Origin: Dasypus novemcinctus
Taxonomy: Eukaryota; Chordata; Mammalia; Cingulata; Dasypodidae
Direction of reading: 5' to 3'
DNA: 64,000 nt
NCBI RefSeq assembly: GCF_030445035.2
Contig: NC_080701.1
Coordinates: forward strand, 23,900,798 to 23,964,797
The notes below the pieces were generated by a model. The model did not search any database and had not been told where the DNA came from. It saw nothing but the letters and a program-made list of their open reading frames with translations. Below are positions 24,038-47,942 of this stretch, piece by piece. The translations under genes and the position numbers were made by a program. How positions within the stretch are numbered: the first letter of the stretch is position 1; each line of letters starts with the position of its first letter.

Positions 24038-24816
24038 CCTCCTGGTGAAAAAGGAGAAGAGAAAGCATGTCTGCTCAACGAGCCAGTGCCCATTTGGCGA
24101 GCCAAGTGCCTGCAAGGTGAACCAAGTGCCCACTCAGTGAGCCAAGTGCCCACATGGGTGCCCGTGCAGAGAGCTGAGTGCCCATGTAGTGAGCCGAGTG
24201 CCCATGTGAGTGCCCACAGGATAGGCTAAGTGCCTGTGTGGTGAACCGAGTACCCATGTGGTAAGCCGAATGCCTGTGTGAGTGCCCACATGGTAAACCC
24301 AAGAGCCCATGTGACTGTCTGCATGGTGAGCTAGTGCCTGAGTGGCAAACCAGTGTCTACACAGTGAGCCAAGTGCCTGTGTGAGTGCATGCATGGTGAG
24401 TCAAGTGCCTGCATGGTGAGCCAGTGCCCAGATATTGAGCCAGTGCCCACATGGTGAGCCAATGCCCACGCAGCAAGCCGAGTGCCTGCGCAGTGAGCCA
24501 GTGCCTGCGCAGGTGTCACGTAGCAAGATAATGACACAACAAAATAGGGTTGAAGGGAAGAGTCAAAGTGAAGCACAGCAGAGGCCAGGAACTGAGGTGG
24601 CGCAATTGACAGGGAACCTCTCTCCACATCAGAGGTCCCCAGGATTGAAACCCCGTGAATCCTAGAGGAGAGTGACAAGAAGACAAAAAGAGAAATAGAT
24701 GCAGAAGATCAGACAGCAAATAGACACAGACAGCAACAAAGAGCAGGGCAGGGGAGGGAGAAAAGTAAAACAACAACAAAAAATTTAGGCCTTAAGTAAA
24801 AGAGTTTATGTTTAAA
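24038..24816 (+). repeat. 5'-truncated DAS-family composite SINE with internal minisatellite and 13-bp target-site duplication
   Basis: The insertion is flanked by the direct repeat AAAAATCCTATCA at 24025-24037 and 24817-24829. It begins inside the SINE head (CTCCTGGTGAAAAAGGAG). A block of about 20 degenerate 19-20-bp units follows (24080-24520). Then comes a unique 3' part (GAGGCCAGGAACTGAGGTGG, TCTCCACATCAGAGGTCCCC, CAGCAAATAGACACAGACAG) and an A-rich tail. A shorter, reversed relative with about 6 units lies at 47943-48377. Open frames seen across the minisatellite on both strands are by-products of the repeat. Confidence 0.85.
24080..24520 (+). repeat. Minisatellite inside the SINE, unit about GAGCCAAGTGCCCACATGGT
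   Basis: About 20 imperfect copies of a 19-20-bp unit, with some 12-bp half-unit extensions (GTGAGTGCCCAC), make up more than half of the element. Confidence 0.9.
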
Positions 24817-24829
24817 AAAAATCCTATCA

Positions 24830-26100
24830 AATAAACTACTGCTTATGTTAACACTGGAAGAAGCTGTGATTAGAATAGAAATTGTGGCATGTTCTCTATC
24901 AATTGAGTCTTTTACAGCTAATAAATCTTAAATTTTTATTGAAGAACTTTGTACATGAAATGATAAAATAATACTAAAGACAAACTTAAATGATCTGCTG
25001 GATTTCCATGAAGCTACTGATGAAGAAGGTCCTTGCCTCTTTAGACAAAAAAGTTGACATTTCATAATCTGCCAATATTACTTTACGTAATGTGTTCCTG
25101 ACTGTGTCAATATTAAAAGGTTGTGTTTCAGTAACTATTATATAAACATATAGTCTATGGACAAAATACTATCCCTGGCCAAAAATTAGATTCAAGTCTG
25201 AGTGCACTTTGATTTGCAATTTCTGGGGAAATGTAATTAGGAGTTCCACATAAAGTATAGTGATTTTTAATATGGTGTTTTCCATTGAGTTGCTGGCCCC
25301 AAATTGGCATTCTTGATGTTCATTTTATACACAAGAGGTTAGAAAGTGTGAGTTCCCAGCTTAAAACTCCATGATAATGAAGATGCAGTATCCCAGTGAC
25401 AATCTGGTGCTTGAAGTGTCAAGTTTTGCTTTCTGAGGATTTTATTCTGTTCTTTAGATACCTGTTCATTCCCCTGATTGCACATTACTAAAAGCAGGTA
25501 TACATACTTTAATCTTCAACATAGTTATAAAGTGCTGAGGTGGAATTGGCAGTGTATGTATTTTCACCTCATTTTCGACTCTGTATCATTCCAGCTTTCT
25601 ACCCTGTCACTTGGATTACAACCTTCAAACCCATTTACATAATTTGAATAATTTCAAGTCCGTTTACATAATGGACTGAGTCCTGTAGACACCAGCAAAT
25701 GAGCATTTACTGAGCAGATTTCCAGCTTTAAAATTTTCCAACTTCTCTCTAATGCTGGTTGTTACACTTGGGCCCCAGCCTCTTCTGCTACTTGGTCTTG
25801 CTCTGAACTGCGGTTCCTAAAGACAAAAGTACAGCCTATGGAAAGGTCTCCAGGGCACTTTCTAAAGCCAAACAGTTGCCTCCAGGCTCCTATTTTGAAA
25901 AACTTTGGCTGATTGTCCCACATGGATTAACTGGGACAAAAATAAGTCTTCTCACCACCATCCCCTTTCTGACTAATCAAAAGTCAGATACGAGTTGGGA
26001 ATTTGGAGAAGGGACAACCATCTATCAAGTGTGTGGCATTTTGATAGCAAAGGACAAAAGGAACAGAGTTCCCTTGCAAGGGAAATCTTTCCTTAAAGGA
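24830..26100. other. Unique DNA, no recognised feature
   Basis: No repeat or coding similarity was recognised. A next ADAM2 exon was looked for here and not found. Confidence 0.5.
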
Positions 26101-26104
26101 AGGC

Positions 26105-26345
26105 TGGGCCATGTAGCAGTTTGACATTCTGGAGTCAGATTTCTTGGGTTCAACCTGTTGCTTTGCCATAAACTACCTGTATAAATTTTGAAAGCCTCCC
26201 CTGGGTCTCAACTTCCTTGTATGAAAAAGTGCTGATAATAGTACTTAAATCATAAGTTTATTGTAATAATGAAATGAATTAATACATGTGAAATTTTTGA
26301 ACAGTCACAAGTACATAGATAAATTAAGCATTAATGATTGCTAGT
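26105..26345 (+). mobile_element. MIR SINE
   Basis: GACATTCTGGAGTCAGATTT, GGGTTCAACCTG, and CCCTGGGTCTCAACTTCCTT follow the MIR order (tRNA-like part, then core), followed by TACTTAAATCATAAG and TAATACATGTGAA. Confidence 0.7.
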
Positions 26346-26899
26346 AGCTTATAGATATTAGGAAAGCTTATAGATATTTAGAAAATATCAAAAGATCCCA
26401 TTTATTAGATAATTCTGGTGCTCATTTGTAGAATTCACATAGTTTAACTTTACTTCTTGAATTGTATGAGGCTGTGTCAAAGTGCAAAGTAATATCGTCA
26501 AAGTTAGGTTTTTGCTTGTTTATTTAAAAACGGAAATTCCATGGAAAATTTTCAATTAAGCTTTAACAAGCAATTCAACTTTAACGGTAAGTATCAAATG
26601 TTACTTCCTGTATGAAACTTTCCTCAGCTCTCCCAGGCAGGATGAATCATCCATTCTGTGCCTTCAAAACATGTTATTTTTGCTATTCGTCTAACAATTA
26701 TAAAGGTAATCAGCCAACAGAATCAAAATATGATGTCTTTTCTGTCAGAACATGTATTGGTTGAGATGAAGGAATGTAATTTATTATGTTTTTAAATCCC
26801 AAGCTCCTAGAACAGTACCTATACAAAAGTGATTCAAGCTGCATGTGTATTAAGATTTCTTTTCTCTAAATGTATTCCCATCAAAGCCTGGCTAATTTC

Positions 26900-27155
26900 T
26901 TTTTCTGTGGTGGCTGAGAGTTCAATCTTTGGAGCCCTATTGCCTGGGTTTATATCTGACTTTGCCACTTACTTATTGTGTATTCTTGAACAAATTTCTT
27001 GACCCCTTTTCACCTCATTTTCCTCACCTGTAAAATGGGGAGAGTAATGTCTACTTCATAGACTTGCTCTACAGACTAAATGACTTAAAGTATCAAGTCC
27101 AGTTGGAGCAGTAATTTGCGGCATAAGCCCTAAATAAATGTTTGCTAAAATTGCC
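26900..27155 (+). mobile_element. MIR SINE
   Basis: GAGCCCTATTGCCTGGGTTT, GACTTTGCCACTTACTTATT, CACCTCATTTTCCTCACCTG and TAAAATGGGGAGAGTAATG are clear MIR core landmarks. Confidence 0.85.
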
Positions 27156-27159
27156 AGAA

Positions 27160-28775
27160 ACATTGAAGAGGGGGGCCGTGCATTGTGTGGGCCACCACTG
27201 CCTTAGAGTTGGCAAGGACCACAGGGCCCATCAAGTGCATGTTTCTAAGTCTTTGGCATCTCTGAATTTAAAACATTTCAGTTGTTCACTGCCATGTGAA
27301 ATAATTCTGTGGAAATGAGTACATTTCTATTTTGAGGTCAAGACTGACCAATATCAAGTGTCTAAGTCGTTGTGTAAAAGGTGATGAGAAGTTGAGAATC
27401 AGGTGAATTGACAAAAATTTTTCTCCATACCATGTAATATTATATTTAACATCTTAGAACGAGGAAAAAATAACATATATAATATGTAAGAAATTTCATC
27501 AGCTGTTTAATGTGTAAAACTAATTCTAGAAGTCAGGACTTATGAATATTTAATCTTCTGAATCTTTAATATGAAAAAGGTAAATTAACCTAAATTCTCC
27601 TTACTCATGGAGAACACCATGCAGAAGAATATAGCATTACAAATTTCTGGTTTTACTAGGAATATACTGGGATATAATAATTCTTAATCCAATTTAAATT
27701 TAATAGGATCCATGTTAGTAAGAATTTACTACATCTGGGGTTAAGCCTTCCCCTACAGGAGGAGCCTGACTTTGCTGCCCAATGACCGCCCACCGGAGAT
27801 TGAGGTTCTGAGCCATCTCTGTGATGAACAGAGACAACATGGAATGGGATGGGGGAAGTGGCAGTACTTTTTCAGAAAAATAACCAGAATTTTGTTGTGC
27901 CTCACCCAGTCCAGAGATGATTTAATTAGAGGAAAATCAGGAATCTTGGTTTCTATATTTGTCTGGATAGAAGAGAATAGACTCTTGTGGAGTGGGTGTC
28001 CAAACCCCCTGTAGAGAACTTGAAACCCACGTTTCAGTCCTTCCATCACCTACTGGCTACAATGTCAGTGCCAATGCACTTTGCTTCCTCTCCACCTCCA
28101 TTCCCTCCTCTGGAGACAGAATATATGTGATGTTTTGACCACTTTATTACCTAGACAGGACAAAGAGCCCAAAAGAGCAGAGAAAAAGATCCTATTGAGG
28201 CCGATTTTTTGGGGTGGCCAAAACTGCACGGGTCAAGATCAGTAAATGACACTCTGCATACTCTACATTGGAGAAAAGAGACAAATCTATATTGCTTGAG
28301 CATGATATTTATCCATCCTGGAGGGGGGTCTGTCCCTGAGAATCCCTGCCTGATTAGCATACCGGACTACTTGTTTTCGGTTTCTGTTGGTGGATGGGGA
28401 TGGGAGGGGGTGTGGAGGGCTGGGAGATGGCTTCTTATGTAAGCCCGTGAATTCCTTAGCATATAGGCTATGTTTCCCTCTTCAAGGCTACATGGTGTGT
28501 GTTCACTGGGATTTTCCCATATCCTCAAAGCTGGGGTTTTCATAAATTGAAAGTGTTTGCTAATCCCACATCCATCTGGACATTGCACCTTTGTTTTCCT
28601 TTCATCTTCCATTGCATAGCCGATTTTTGGCTAATCTTTTACTCTCATAAGTATACGATCTTTGCAAGTGATCTTATTTCCTCCCTTCACCCTTCCAAAA
28701 TCCTTTTCCTCTCTAACTTGTTTTGTTCCAAGTTGAGAGGAAAAAAAAAGATGAATCGTCAAAAAATTTAATATA
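27160..28775. other. Unassigned DNA with overlapping open frames on both strands
   Basis: Open frames of 60-98 codons occur on both strands at 27753-28049 and 28151-28771. None has recognisable similarity. The stretch 27.74-28.06 kb has the look of a decayed coding or retroviral sequence, but no motif supports a call. Confidence 0.3.
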
Positions 28776-28779
28776 TCTT

Positions 28780-28890
28780 GTTGCATGATCCTAAGTGAGT
28801 AACCTCACCCTTCTGAGCCTCAACTCCATCATCTTTAAAAGAAAGAGTTTGGCTTGGATATTTTAAGTTACAGAGCTTTCTAGGATTCCA
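28780..28890 (+). mobile_element. MIR fragment
   Basis: GAGTAACCTCACCCTTCTGA and GCCTCAACTCCATCATCTTT match the MIR core. Confidence 0.6.
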
Positions 28891-29009
28891 TTATGAAGTA
28901 AATTCATGCCTGAGTGTGAGTGCCTGATAACCTTTATCTCCCAGAAGAAATTGTATTTCAAAGAAGACTTTTTCATTTTAGGCTATATTAATTTATTCTA
29001 TACATTCTC

Positions 29010-29130
29010 TCATTATTTTGTATATTCATTCAATTGCTATTTGCTAAGTATCTACTATATACTAAGAACTGGGGATGCATGGGTGTGGCAAAAATACAGA
29101 ATTCCTATAGCTTATGATCTAAAGGAAATG
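29010..29130 (+). mobile_element. Probable L2 3' end or MIR-like fragment
   Basis: TATATTCATTCAATTGCTAT and TAAGTATCTACTATATACTA resemble the common ATTCATTCAACAAATATTTA element end. Confidence 0.4.
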
Positions 29131-29319
29131 AAGTTTATCATCTAATCAGAATTCAGACAAGTGAACATACTTGTGAAAGTATATGATATTACCAGAAGGG
29201 AAGTAAAGGGGTAATTCAGAGGTAGACATATGGGGTACGTCTCCATAAAAAATTCCAGAGGAATTTTTAATTATACTCATGAATAAAGCAAGGTTTTACA
29301 TATTCTATCTTATATTAGT

Positions 29320-29329
29320 TTTATTTATT
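29320..29329 (-). terminator. IDO1: IDO1 polyadenylation signal
   Basis: On the - strand the sequence reads AATAAATAAAA, giving two overlapping AATAAA hexamers about 265-270 nt downstream of the IDO1 stop codon. This predicts a 3' UTR of roughly 290 nt. Confidence 0.6.
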
Positions 29330-29590
29330 AAAATCATGATTATATTTCAATATACACATTCCTTCATTATTGTTTTTTAAGTATTTTTTTCCATTCTTTT
29401 TTAATTTTCTGTTGTTGGGGATATATATGCATAAGGAATTCACAGATAGATATCAGAAAAAAATTCAGATTGAAATTTCTTATACTGTGCAATTTGCAAA
29501 ACATTCCAGTTTGTAATTTATACAGGGCAGTGCCTGGAATATATACTAGAGGTCTGCCCCATGACAACATGGACCCTAGTTTGCGTTATG

Positions 29591-42467
<12,877 letters not shown>

Positions 42468-42512
42468 TTCAGGAGTCTGCTCCTCTGGTCTCTGCAAAGT
42501 TTCAGAGCATCT

Positions 42513-42521
42513 CTTTTTATA
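42513..42521 (-). promoter_or_regulatory. IDO1: IDO1 TATA box
   Basis: The - strand reads TATAAAAAG, 46-54 bp upstream of the start codon. That puts transcription start near 42485-42490 with a very short 5' UTR. An ATTGG (inverted CCAAT) lies at 42537-42541. Confidence 0.6.
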
Positions 42522-42781
42522 TGATGGTTGCTATGTCCAATGACCACAACATTGCACGTAGGCAGTAAGGAATGACTTCCACTTTTGGAATGGTTCCATT
42601 TTCTACCTTCTTTATGTGTAATTTGGTAATAATGAAACCACAGAAGCATCTCTATTTATCATATGAAGAAATGAAAGTAGTTATTCTATATCAAATAATT
42701 ATTACTAGGAAGACCATTTGCTTACTGCCAAATGGGAAACCAGAAAGGGCTTGATGGGAAAAACAAAAACAGAAACAAAAC

Positions 42782-42791
42782 GAAACAGAAA
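42782..42791 (+). promoter_or_regulatory. IDO1: Interferon-stimulated response element-like site
   Basis: GAAACAGAAA fits the GAAANNGAAA core bound by IRF/ISGF3 and lies 315 bp upstream of the IDO1 start codon. A looser GAAACCAGAAA sits at 42736-42746. IDO1 is a classic interferon-gamma target, so position and motif agree, but A-rich surroundings make chance likely enough to keep confidence low. Confidence 0.35.
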
Positions 42792-42859
42792 GAGTACATG
42801 AAAACCTGTGTCCAGAGAAGAACATTTTATGGAAACTTTTAGAACTTTGGGTTTAAATG

Positions 42860-43125
42860 ATGGGGAAGTGGCTGTGGCTCAATTAGCTGGGATCTCGTCT
42901 ACCCTATGGGAGGCTCTGGGTTCGTGTCCCAGGGCCTCCTTGTGATGGCCCGTGTGCCACTGAGAGCTGATCCAGCAAGATGATGCAAAAAATGGAGATA
43001 AGCAGAAACAGAAAAAATGCAGCGAATGGACACAGAGAACAGACAGAAAAAACAAAAAACAAAAAAACCAAGCCACAAGGAGGGGAAATCAATCAACCAA
43101 TCAATTAATCTTGAAAAAAAAAAAA
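42860..43125 (+). repeat. DAS-type SINE, longer form, just upstream of the IDO1 promoter
   Basis: GTGGCTGTGGCTCAATTAGC head, GGTTCGTGTCCCAGGGCCTC B-box region, then AGCAAGATGATGC, AGCGAATGGACACAGAGAAC and an A-rich tail. Confidence 0.85.
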
Positions 43126-43334
43126 GGAATTTAAACGAAGAATTTGACCAGGTCTGAAGTCCCAAATTACCCTTTAGTTATTGTTGTCATTGGCTTTTGT
43201 TTTAAACATTTAAGTTTCTTTGAAACTATTAGTGTCTTGTTTCAGCAGGCATGAGATACAACATCTTGTACACTGTTTTAATTTCCTTGGCTGCAAATTT
43301 CATGAAATATTTTAGACTAAATGATCAGAAATTA

Positions 43335-43730
43335 TTAACTTACACTTTGAGGCCACAAAAATGTCCAAATCAAGTCATCATCAAGACAATGTTGCTTTCT
43401 GAAGGCTGGTAGCTGGTGATCCTTGACTTCTCTGCCACATGACAAGGCACATAGAGGCATCTGCTGGTCTCTCCCATCTCTTCCCATTTCACTGATTTCA
43501 GCTTCTTGCCTCCATGACTAGTTCTTTCTGTTTCTCTCTTTCTCTCTCTCTCTCCATTCCTCTTAAAAGGACTGCGGTAAGAGGATTAAGACCTATCCTG
43601 AATGAGGTGGGTCTCAACTGAAGCAGCCTTATGAAAAGGCTTACAATGGGTTCACACCCACAGGAGTGGATTAACTTTCAGAACATGTCTTTCTGGGATG
43701 TATACAGTTTCAAACCACCAAATAACACTG
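43335..43730 (-). mobile_element. MaLR-like LTR fossil, xenarthran family B
   Basis: The antisense copy contains AAATGTCCAAATCAAGTCAT, CATCCTGAATGAGGTGGGTC-like sequence and CACACCCACAGGAGTGGATT. Two relatives lie at 53.7-54.1 and 54.9-55.4 kb. The LTR end equivalent to the first about 100 bp of those copies is missing. Confidence 0.65.
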
Positions 43731-44069
43731 AAGTTATTCAATGGCTCTAAAATAGAAAAAAAAAAATGGAAACCGTGAAGAATTTTGAATGATGATACAT
43801 CTTCATCTCCCCATTTTTCTTAAGAAGACTTTATTCTGTCTTCACAGTGGTACTGTTCTCTCCTCTTCCTATTCACAAGAGGTAACTTCTGGAAAAATTT
43901 TCCTTTATCTCTACCATAACTGACAGCCAGGAATTGATGAAGCAATGATATTGCACATTTGGAAACTTTGTAATATACTAAAAGTTGAAGCAAAGGATAA
44001 AATAAATTGAAAATGTATTTCTCTCAAAATGCAAAGGAAGACTGCATTTGGTTAATGGTTTTCAGGTGC

Positions 44070-44771
44070 TGTGGCAGTTTGAGATTATTTTATGAAACGC
44101 ATAAAAGAGAAAGATTATCTGTGTAAACTAATCTCTTCCTCTGGGTATGATACCTTTGATTGGATTAAAGTCAGTAGAGGGGCCTTTGATTAGGTTATCT
44201 GTTAAGATTACTTTTAGGGATTTTTTTGATTTGACTAAGCCAGTAAGGCAGGGCCCAGGTTGAGTCCCCACCCCCTTGCTGGGTCTGATGTAAACAAACA
44301 CTCACAAAGACAGACACACAGGAAGAAAGAGCTCTGCCATTTTTTATCCTGACAGAAAGGAGAAGGCTCAAACAGCTGAGGCCCCAGGGAGAGATGGGCC
44401 ATTTTGCCTGATAGTTTACAGCTGAAATGGAGAAGCGAGCAGAACAGCTAGACTGATATAGAAGGCCTCGAAAGAAATAAGCCTTATGCCGGGAGAGAGA
44501 GGACTATAGGCTTTCTTAAGCAGGAAGTCTCAAGAGGCTGGGCCCACAGAGCTCTAGAGGAAGAGGCTCAGAGGGGAAGGAGATACCAGGCAGAGATTGC
44601 CCACCATCTTGCTTCCACAAGTTGACTTTGGTGAGAAAGTACCTCTTATGGTGCTTTGTGTTGACTTTCCACAGCCTTGGGACTGTAAGTTTTTACCCCA
44701 AATCAATACCGTTTATAAAAGCCAACAGGTATCTGGTGCTTCGCATTGGCACCCCTTAGGCAGACTAATAG
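44070..44771 (+). mobile_element. MaLR-like solo LTR fossil with target-site duplication
   Basis: Begins TGTGGCAGTTTGAGATTATT and ends near GGCAGACTAATAG, flanked by AGGTGC at 44064-44069 and 44772-44777. ATACCGTTTATAAAAGCCAA near the end is the counterpart of the 30.9-kb copy. About 700 bp, apparently complete as an LTR, no internal genes. Confidence 0.7.
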
Positions 44772-45454
44772 AGGTGCGTACAGCTATATGGTCGTGCAGA
44801 GACATTGTTCAACCTTACTAATATAGCGGAAGGAAAAGCAGAAGCAAAATATTTCCTTTTGATCAAAAGAATAAAAGAGAAAGAGTTAGTTTTCAGTACA
44901 TTAAAAACAATGCTTGGATGACTGAGTTCCCATTTACCGTAAAGGCAAGTTGGCCCACGTCACTGTGGAGAGATGATGGCAGACAACAAGGGGGGAGAAT
45001 AAATAAAAGAAGTAAAAATAAATAAATTGTTCAAACAAACAAAAACCACAATAGAGTATGTCATGTAGCTTATCCATACTTGAAATGAATTAAGTTTAAT
45101 AGCATATGGCTTTGGCTATACTTTAAAATAACTCAAAGATTGTTCCTTTTTATCACATTATGTTCTTTCTCTCTCCTTCTCTCCCTCTTCTTTTTTGAAA
45201 CACATAGTTTTACAGTAAGGATATGAGAAACTGAAACCAAAATCACACAGCAATCATAATAAAATATCTATGATTCTTTTCAAACAGTGAATCATAGTGC
45301 TGGTATTTTGGAACAATACACAAGGAAAAAGAAATAAAAATATCATGAAGGCCCACAATATCTATATTGAAGTCGAAAAGTACCAAAAAAAAACTATTGA
45401 GTATTAGAAGATACATGGGTGGTCCTATCATTTAATATTCTTTTTTTATGTGTG

Positions 45455-46905
45455 TGTTTTTTAAATTATCTTTCTTTTTTTTTAAAGTTACATAGATCAC
45501 ATGTAATGTTACATTAAAATATAAAAGAGGGAAGCAGACATGGCTCAACTGATTGAGCATTCACCTACCATATAGGGGGTCCAGAGTTCGATCCCCAGGG
45601 CCTCCTGACCAGCATGGTGAGCTGGCCCATGCTCAGTGCTGACACACACAAGGAGTGCCCTGCCATGCAGAGATGCCCCTGCGTAGGGGTGCCCCACATG
45701 CAAGGAATGTGTCCTGCACAGAGAGCCGCCCCACATGAATAAAGTGCAGCCTGCCCAGGAGTGGCACTGCACACACAGAAAGCTGACACAACTAAATGAT
45801 GCAACGCAAAAGAGATGCAGTTTCCTAGTGCCGCCAGATAATGCAAGCAGATGAAGAACACATAGTGAATGGACACAGAGCACAGACAATGGGGGAGAAG
45901 GAGAGAGAAATAAATAAAATAAATCTTTAAAAAAAATAAAAAATAAAAAAATAAAAGCAGTTCCCAGATACCCTCTTCCCACACCCCCCATTCTTCCCAC
46001 ATCAACAACTTCTTTCATTAGTGTGGTATATTCATTGCAGTTGCTGAATGCATTTTGGAGCACTGCTACACAGCATCAATTATAGTTTACATTGTAGTTT
46101 ACACTCTCTCCCAGTCCATTCAGTGGGTTATGGCAGGATATGTAATGACCTGCATCTGTCCCTGCAATATCATTCAGGACAACTCCAAGTCCCGAAAGTG
46201 CCCCCATATCACATCTCTTTTTCCCTCTCCCTGCCTTCAGCAAATTCCTTGTCCACTGTCTCCACATCAATGACATACTTTCTTCCATTGCTAGAGTCAC
46301 AATAATTCTATAGTAGAATACCAGTAAGTCCACCCTAATCCATATTTTATTTCTCCATCCCGAAGACCCTGGGATGGTGATGCCAATTCCACCTCTAAAT
46401 TGAGAGGGAGCTCAGAACCCACATGGCTGATGGATGGGATTCTCCTGCTTGCAGTTGTAGACTCTCTCAGTTCCTTGGTGTGGTGGTTGACCATCTCACC
46501 TCCTTGTTAGCTGACCTGGGTAAGTCCAACGAACCAGAGAGCAGAGAGTAGGTTTTGCAATTCTTCTGAGGTTCAGGATCCAGATGGCACATGGACAGTC
46601 CAGAGGTTCAAATCTCCTGAGTATATACCAACCCCATGCCAACCACAGGTTCAGTAAAAGTGACAGAAGAGGCACATGTAGAAAGGTCACATCTGAGTCC
46701 AACTCCATCGCACTCAGGAACACAAACTCCAAAGTAGGGTCCACTGGCAAGGCACTGAACTCCAGAGCGATCTGCCATGACTGTGGAACTTGTGTGTCTC
46801 CATAGCACTCAGGAGCACCACTGCCTGAGGTTGTATGTACTTTGGCTGTCTCTGGGATTCTGCTGAGACCTGTGTAAGCATGACCCCTCTGATGACCTCC
46901 CATTT
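45455..46905 (-). mobile_element. Xenarthran L1 3' UTR, split by a DAS-III SINE
   Basis: The T-rich 3' end and ATCACATGTAATGTTACATT come first. The SINE follows at 45533-45956. The UTR then resumes with GCAGTTCCCAGATACC and runs through GGAGCACTGCTACACAGCAT, TATCATTCAGGACAACTCCA and GGTTGTATGTACTTTGGCTG. Open frames here are repeat-derived. Confidence 0.85.
45533..45956 (+). repeat. DAS-III SINE, full length, inserted in an L1 3' UTR
   Basis: GAAGCAGACATGGCTCAACT head, GAGTTCGATCCCCAGGGCCT B box, then AAGGAGTGCCCTGCCATGCA, AGTGCAGCCTGCCCAGGAGT and AATGGACACAGAGCACAGAC, with an AATAAA-rich tail. The flanking AATATAAAAG-like repeat marks the target site. Confidence 0.9.
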
Positions 46906-46929
46906 TATGTTCTTTACACCTGAATTTTT

Positions 46930-47435
46930 ATGCAAGTGAGTCAAAATAAAGTCATGTAATGAAGTTTTAGATGTTTCTGACTTGGAAAAATCTCTCAGGA
47001 TTGATTCTATAAGAAATAAAAAAATTCTGGCTAAAAAAATTTTTCTTTTAACTGCTTATCCAGTTACCTTGCTAAATCTATTCTATCATTGACTTCAAAA
47101 ATAATAATGTGTTACTAGCCCAATTCCATCTCTACCTTTTAAAAAAATCTTCCCTCATACTTCTGCCCCTTTCCTATTTCCGAAACTACATTCTGAATTG
47201 ATCCTTAGACTTCTTTCATTTTGTTTCCTTCAGCAATAACCATATATCCTTCAAAACCCGTGAACACATGGTTTCAGAGGAACATATTACTGTCTCAGAC
47301 AAATTAGATTTTTGGTTTAATTTTTCATGTTTTATTCCCTGCATCAATAGGTTAAGAAAATAGAATTTTCCCAAGTACTGATTTATAGATAACTTGAAAA
47401 ATCAACATGCAAAACATGCAGTTTCACAGATAATA
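46930..47435. other. Intergenic DNA, no recognised feature
   Basis: AT-rich, without a recognisable repeat or coding similarity. Confidence 0.5.
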
Positions 47436-47449
47436 GCATTCAATGAAAC

Positions 47450-47942
47450 ATTTGTTTTTTTAAAATGTATGTTCCTTTTTATTTTATTTATTTATTTTCC
47501 CCCTCCCCTCCTCTCCCCTCCCCCCTGCCCTGCTGTTTTTGCTGTCTGTATCCATTCACTGTGTGATCTTCTGTATCTAATGCACACTTTTTTTTTATCC
47601 GCCCCCCCCACCTTGTGGCTTTTTGCGTGCTGTCTGCTCTGCGTCCATTCGCTGTACATTCTTTTGTGTCTGCATTTATTTATTTTTATTTCCCCTTCTC
47701 CCTTGCAGCTTGTTTGCTGTCTGCTTTCTGTGTCCATTCACTGCACACTCGTCTGTGTTTCTGCTTGTCTCCCTTTTTTGTTGCATCACCTTGCTGAGTT
47801 GGCTGTCCATGACATTGCAGGCTGGGCGGTGCTCCACAGGATGCAGGCGAGCCTGCCTTCACAAGGAGGCCCCAGGACGCAAACCCAGGACCTCCCATAT
47901 GGTAGATGGGAGCCCAACTGATTGAGCCACAGCTGCTTCCCA
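47450..47942 (-). repeat. DAS-type SINE with the 3' tail module present three times
   Basis: On the - strand the head (GGAAGCAGCTGTGGCTCAAT) starts at 47942. The tail phrase CAGTGAATGGACACAGAAAG recurs as CAGCGAATGGACGCAGAGCA and CAGTGAATGGATACAGACAG, each followed by an A- or G-rich piece. Confidence 0.8.

Noticed and set aside
24011-24779. Overlapping open frames on both strands of the minisatellite
   Set aside because: A tandem repeat of about 20 bp without stop codons keeps several frames open; no protein family is implied.
45545-46063. 172- and 147-codon open frames on the - strand
   Set aside because: They lie across a DAS-III SINE and an L1 3' UTR; the cysteine- and leucine-rich text is translated repeat.
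47394-47925. 175- and 100-codon open frames on the + strand
   Set aside because: They are the antisense of a DAS SINE; similar proteins appear wherever this SINE lies reversed.
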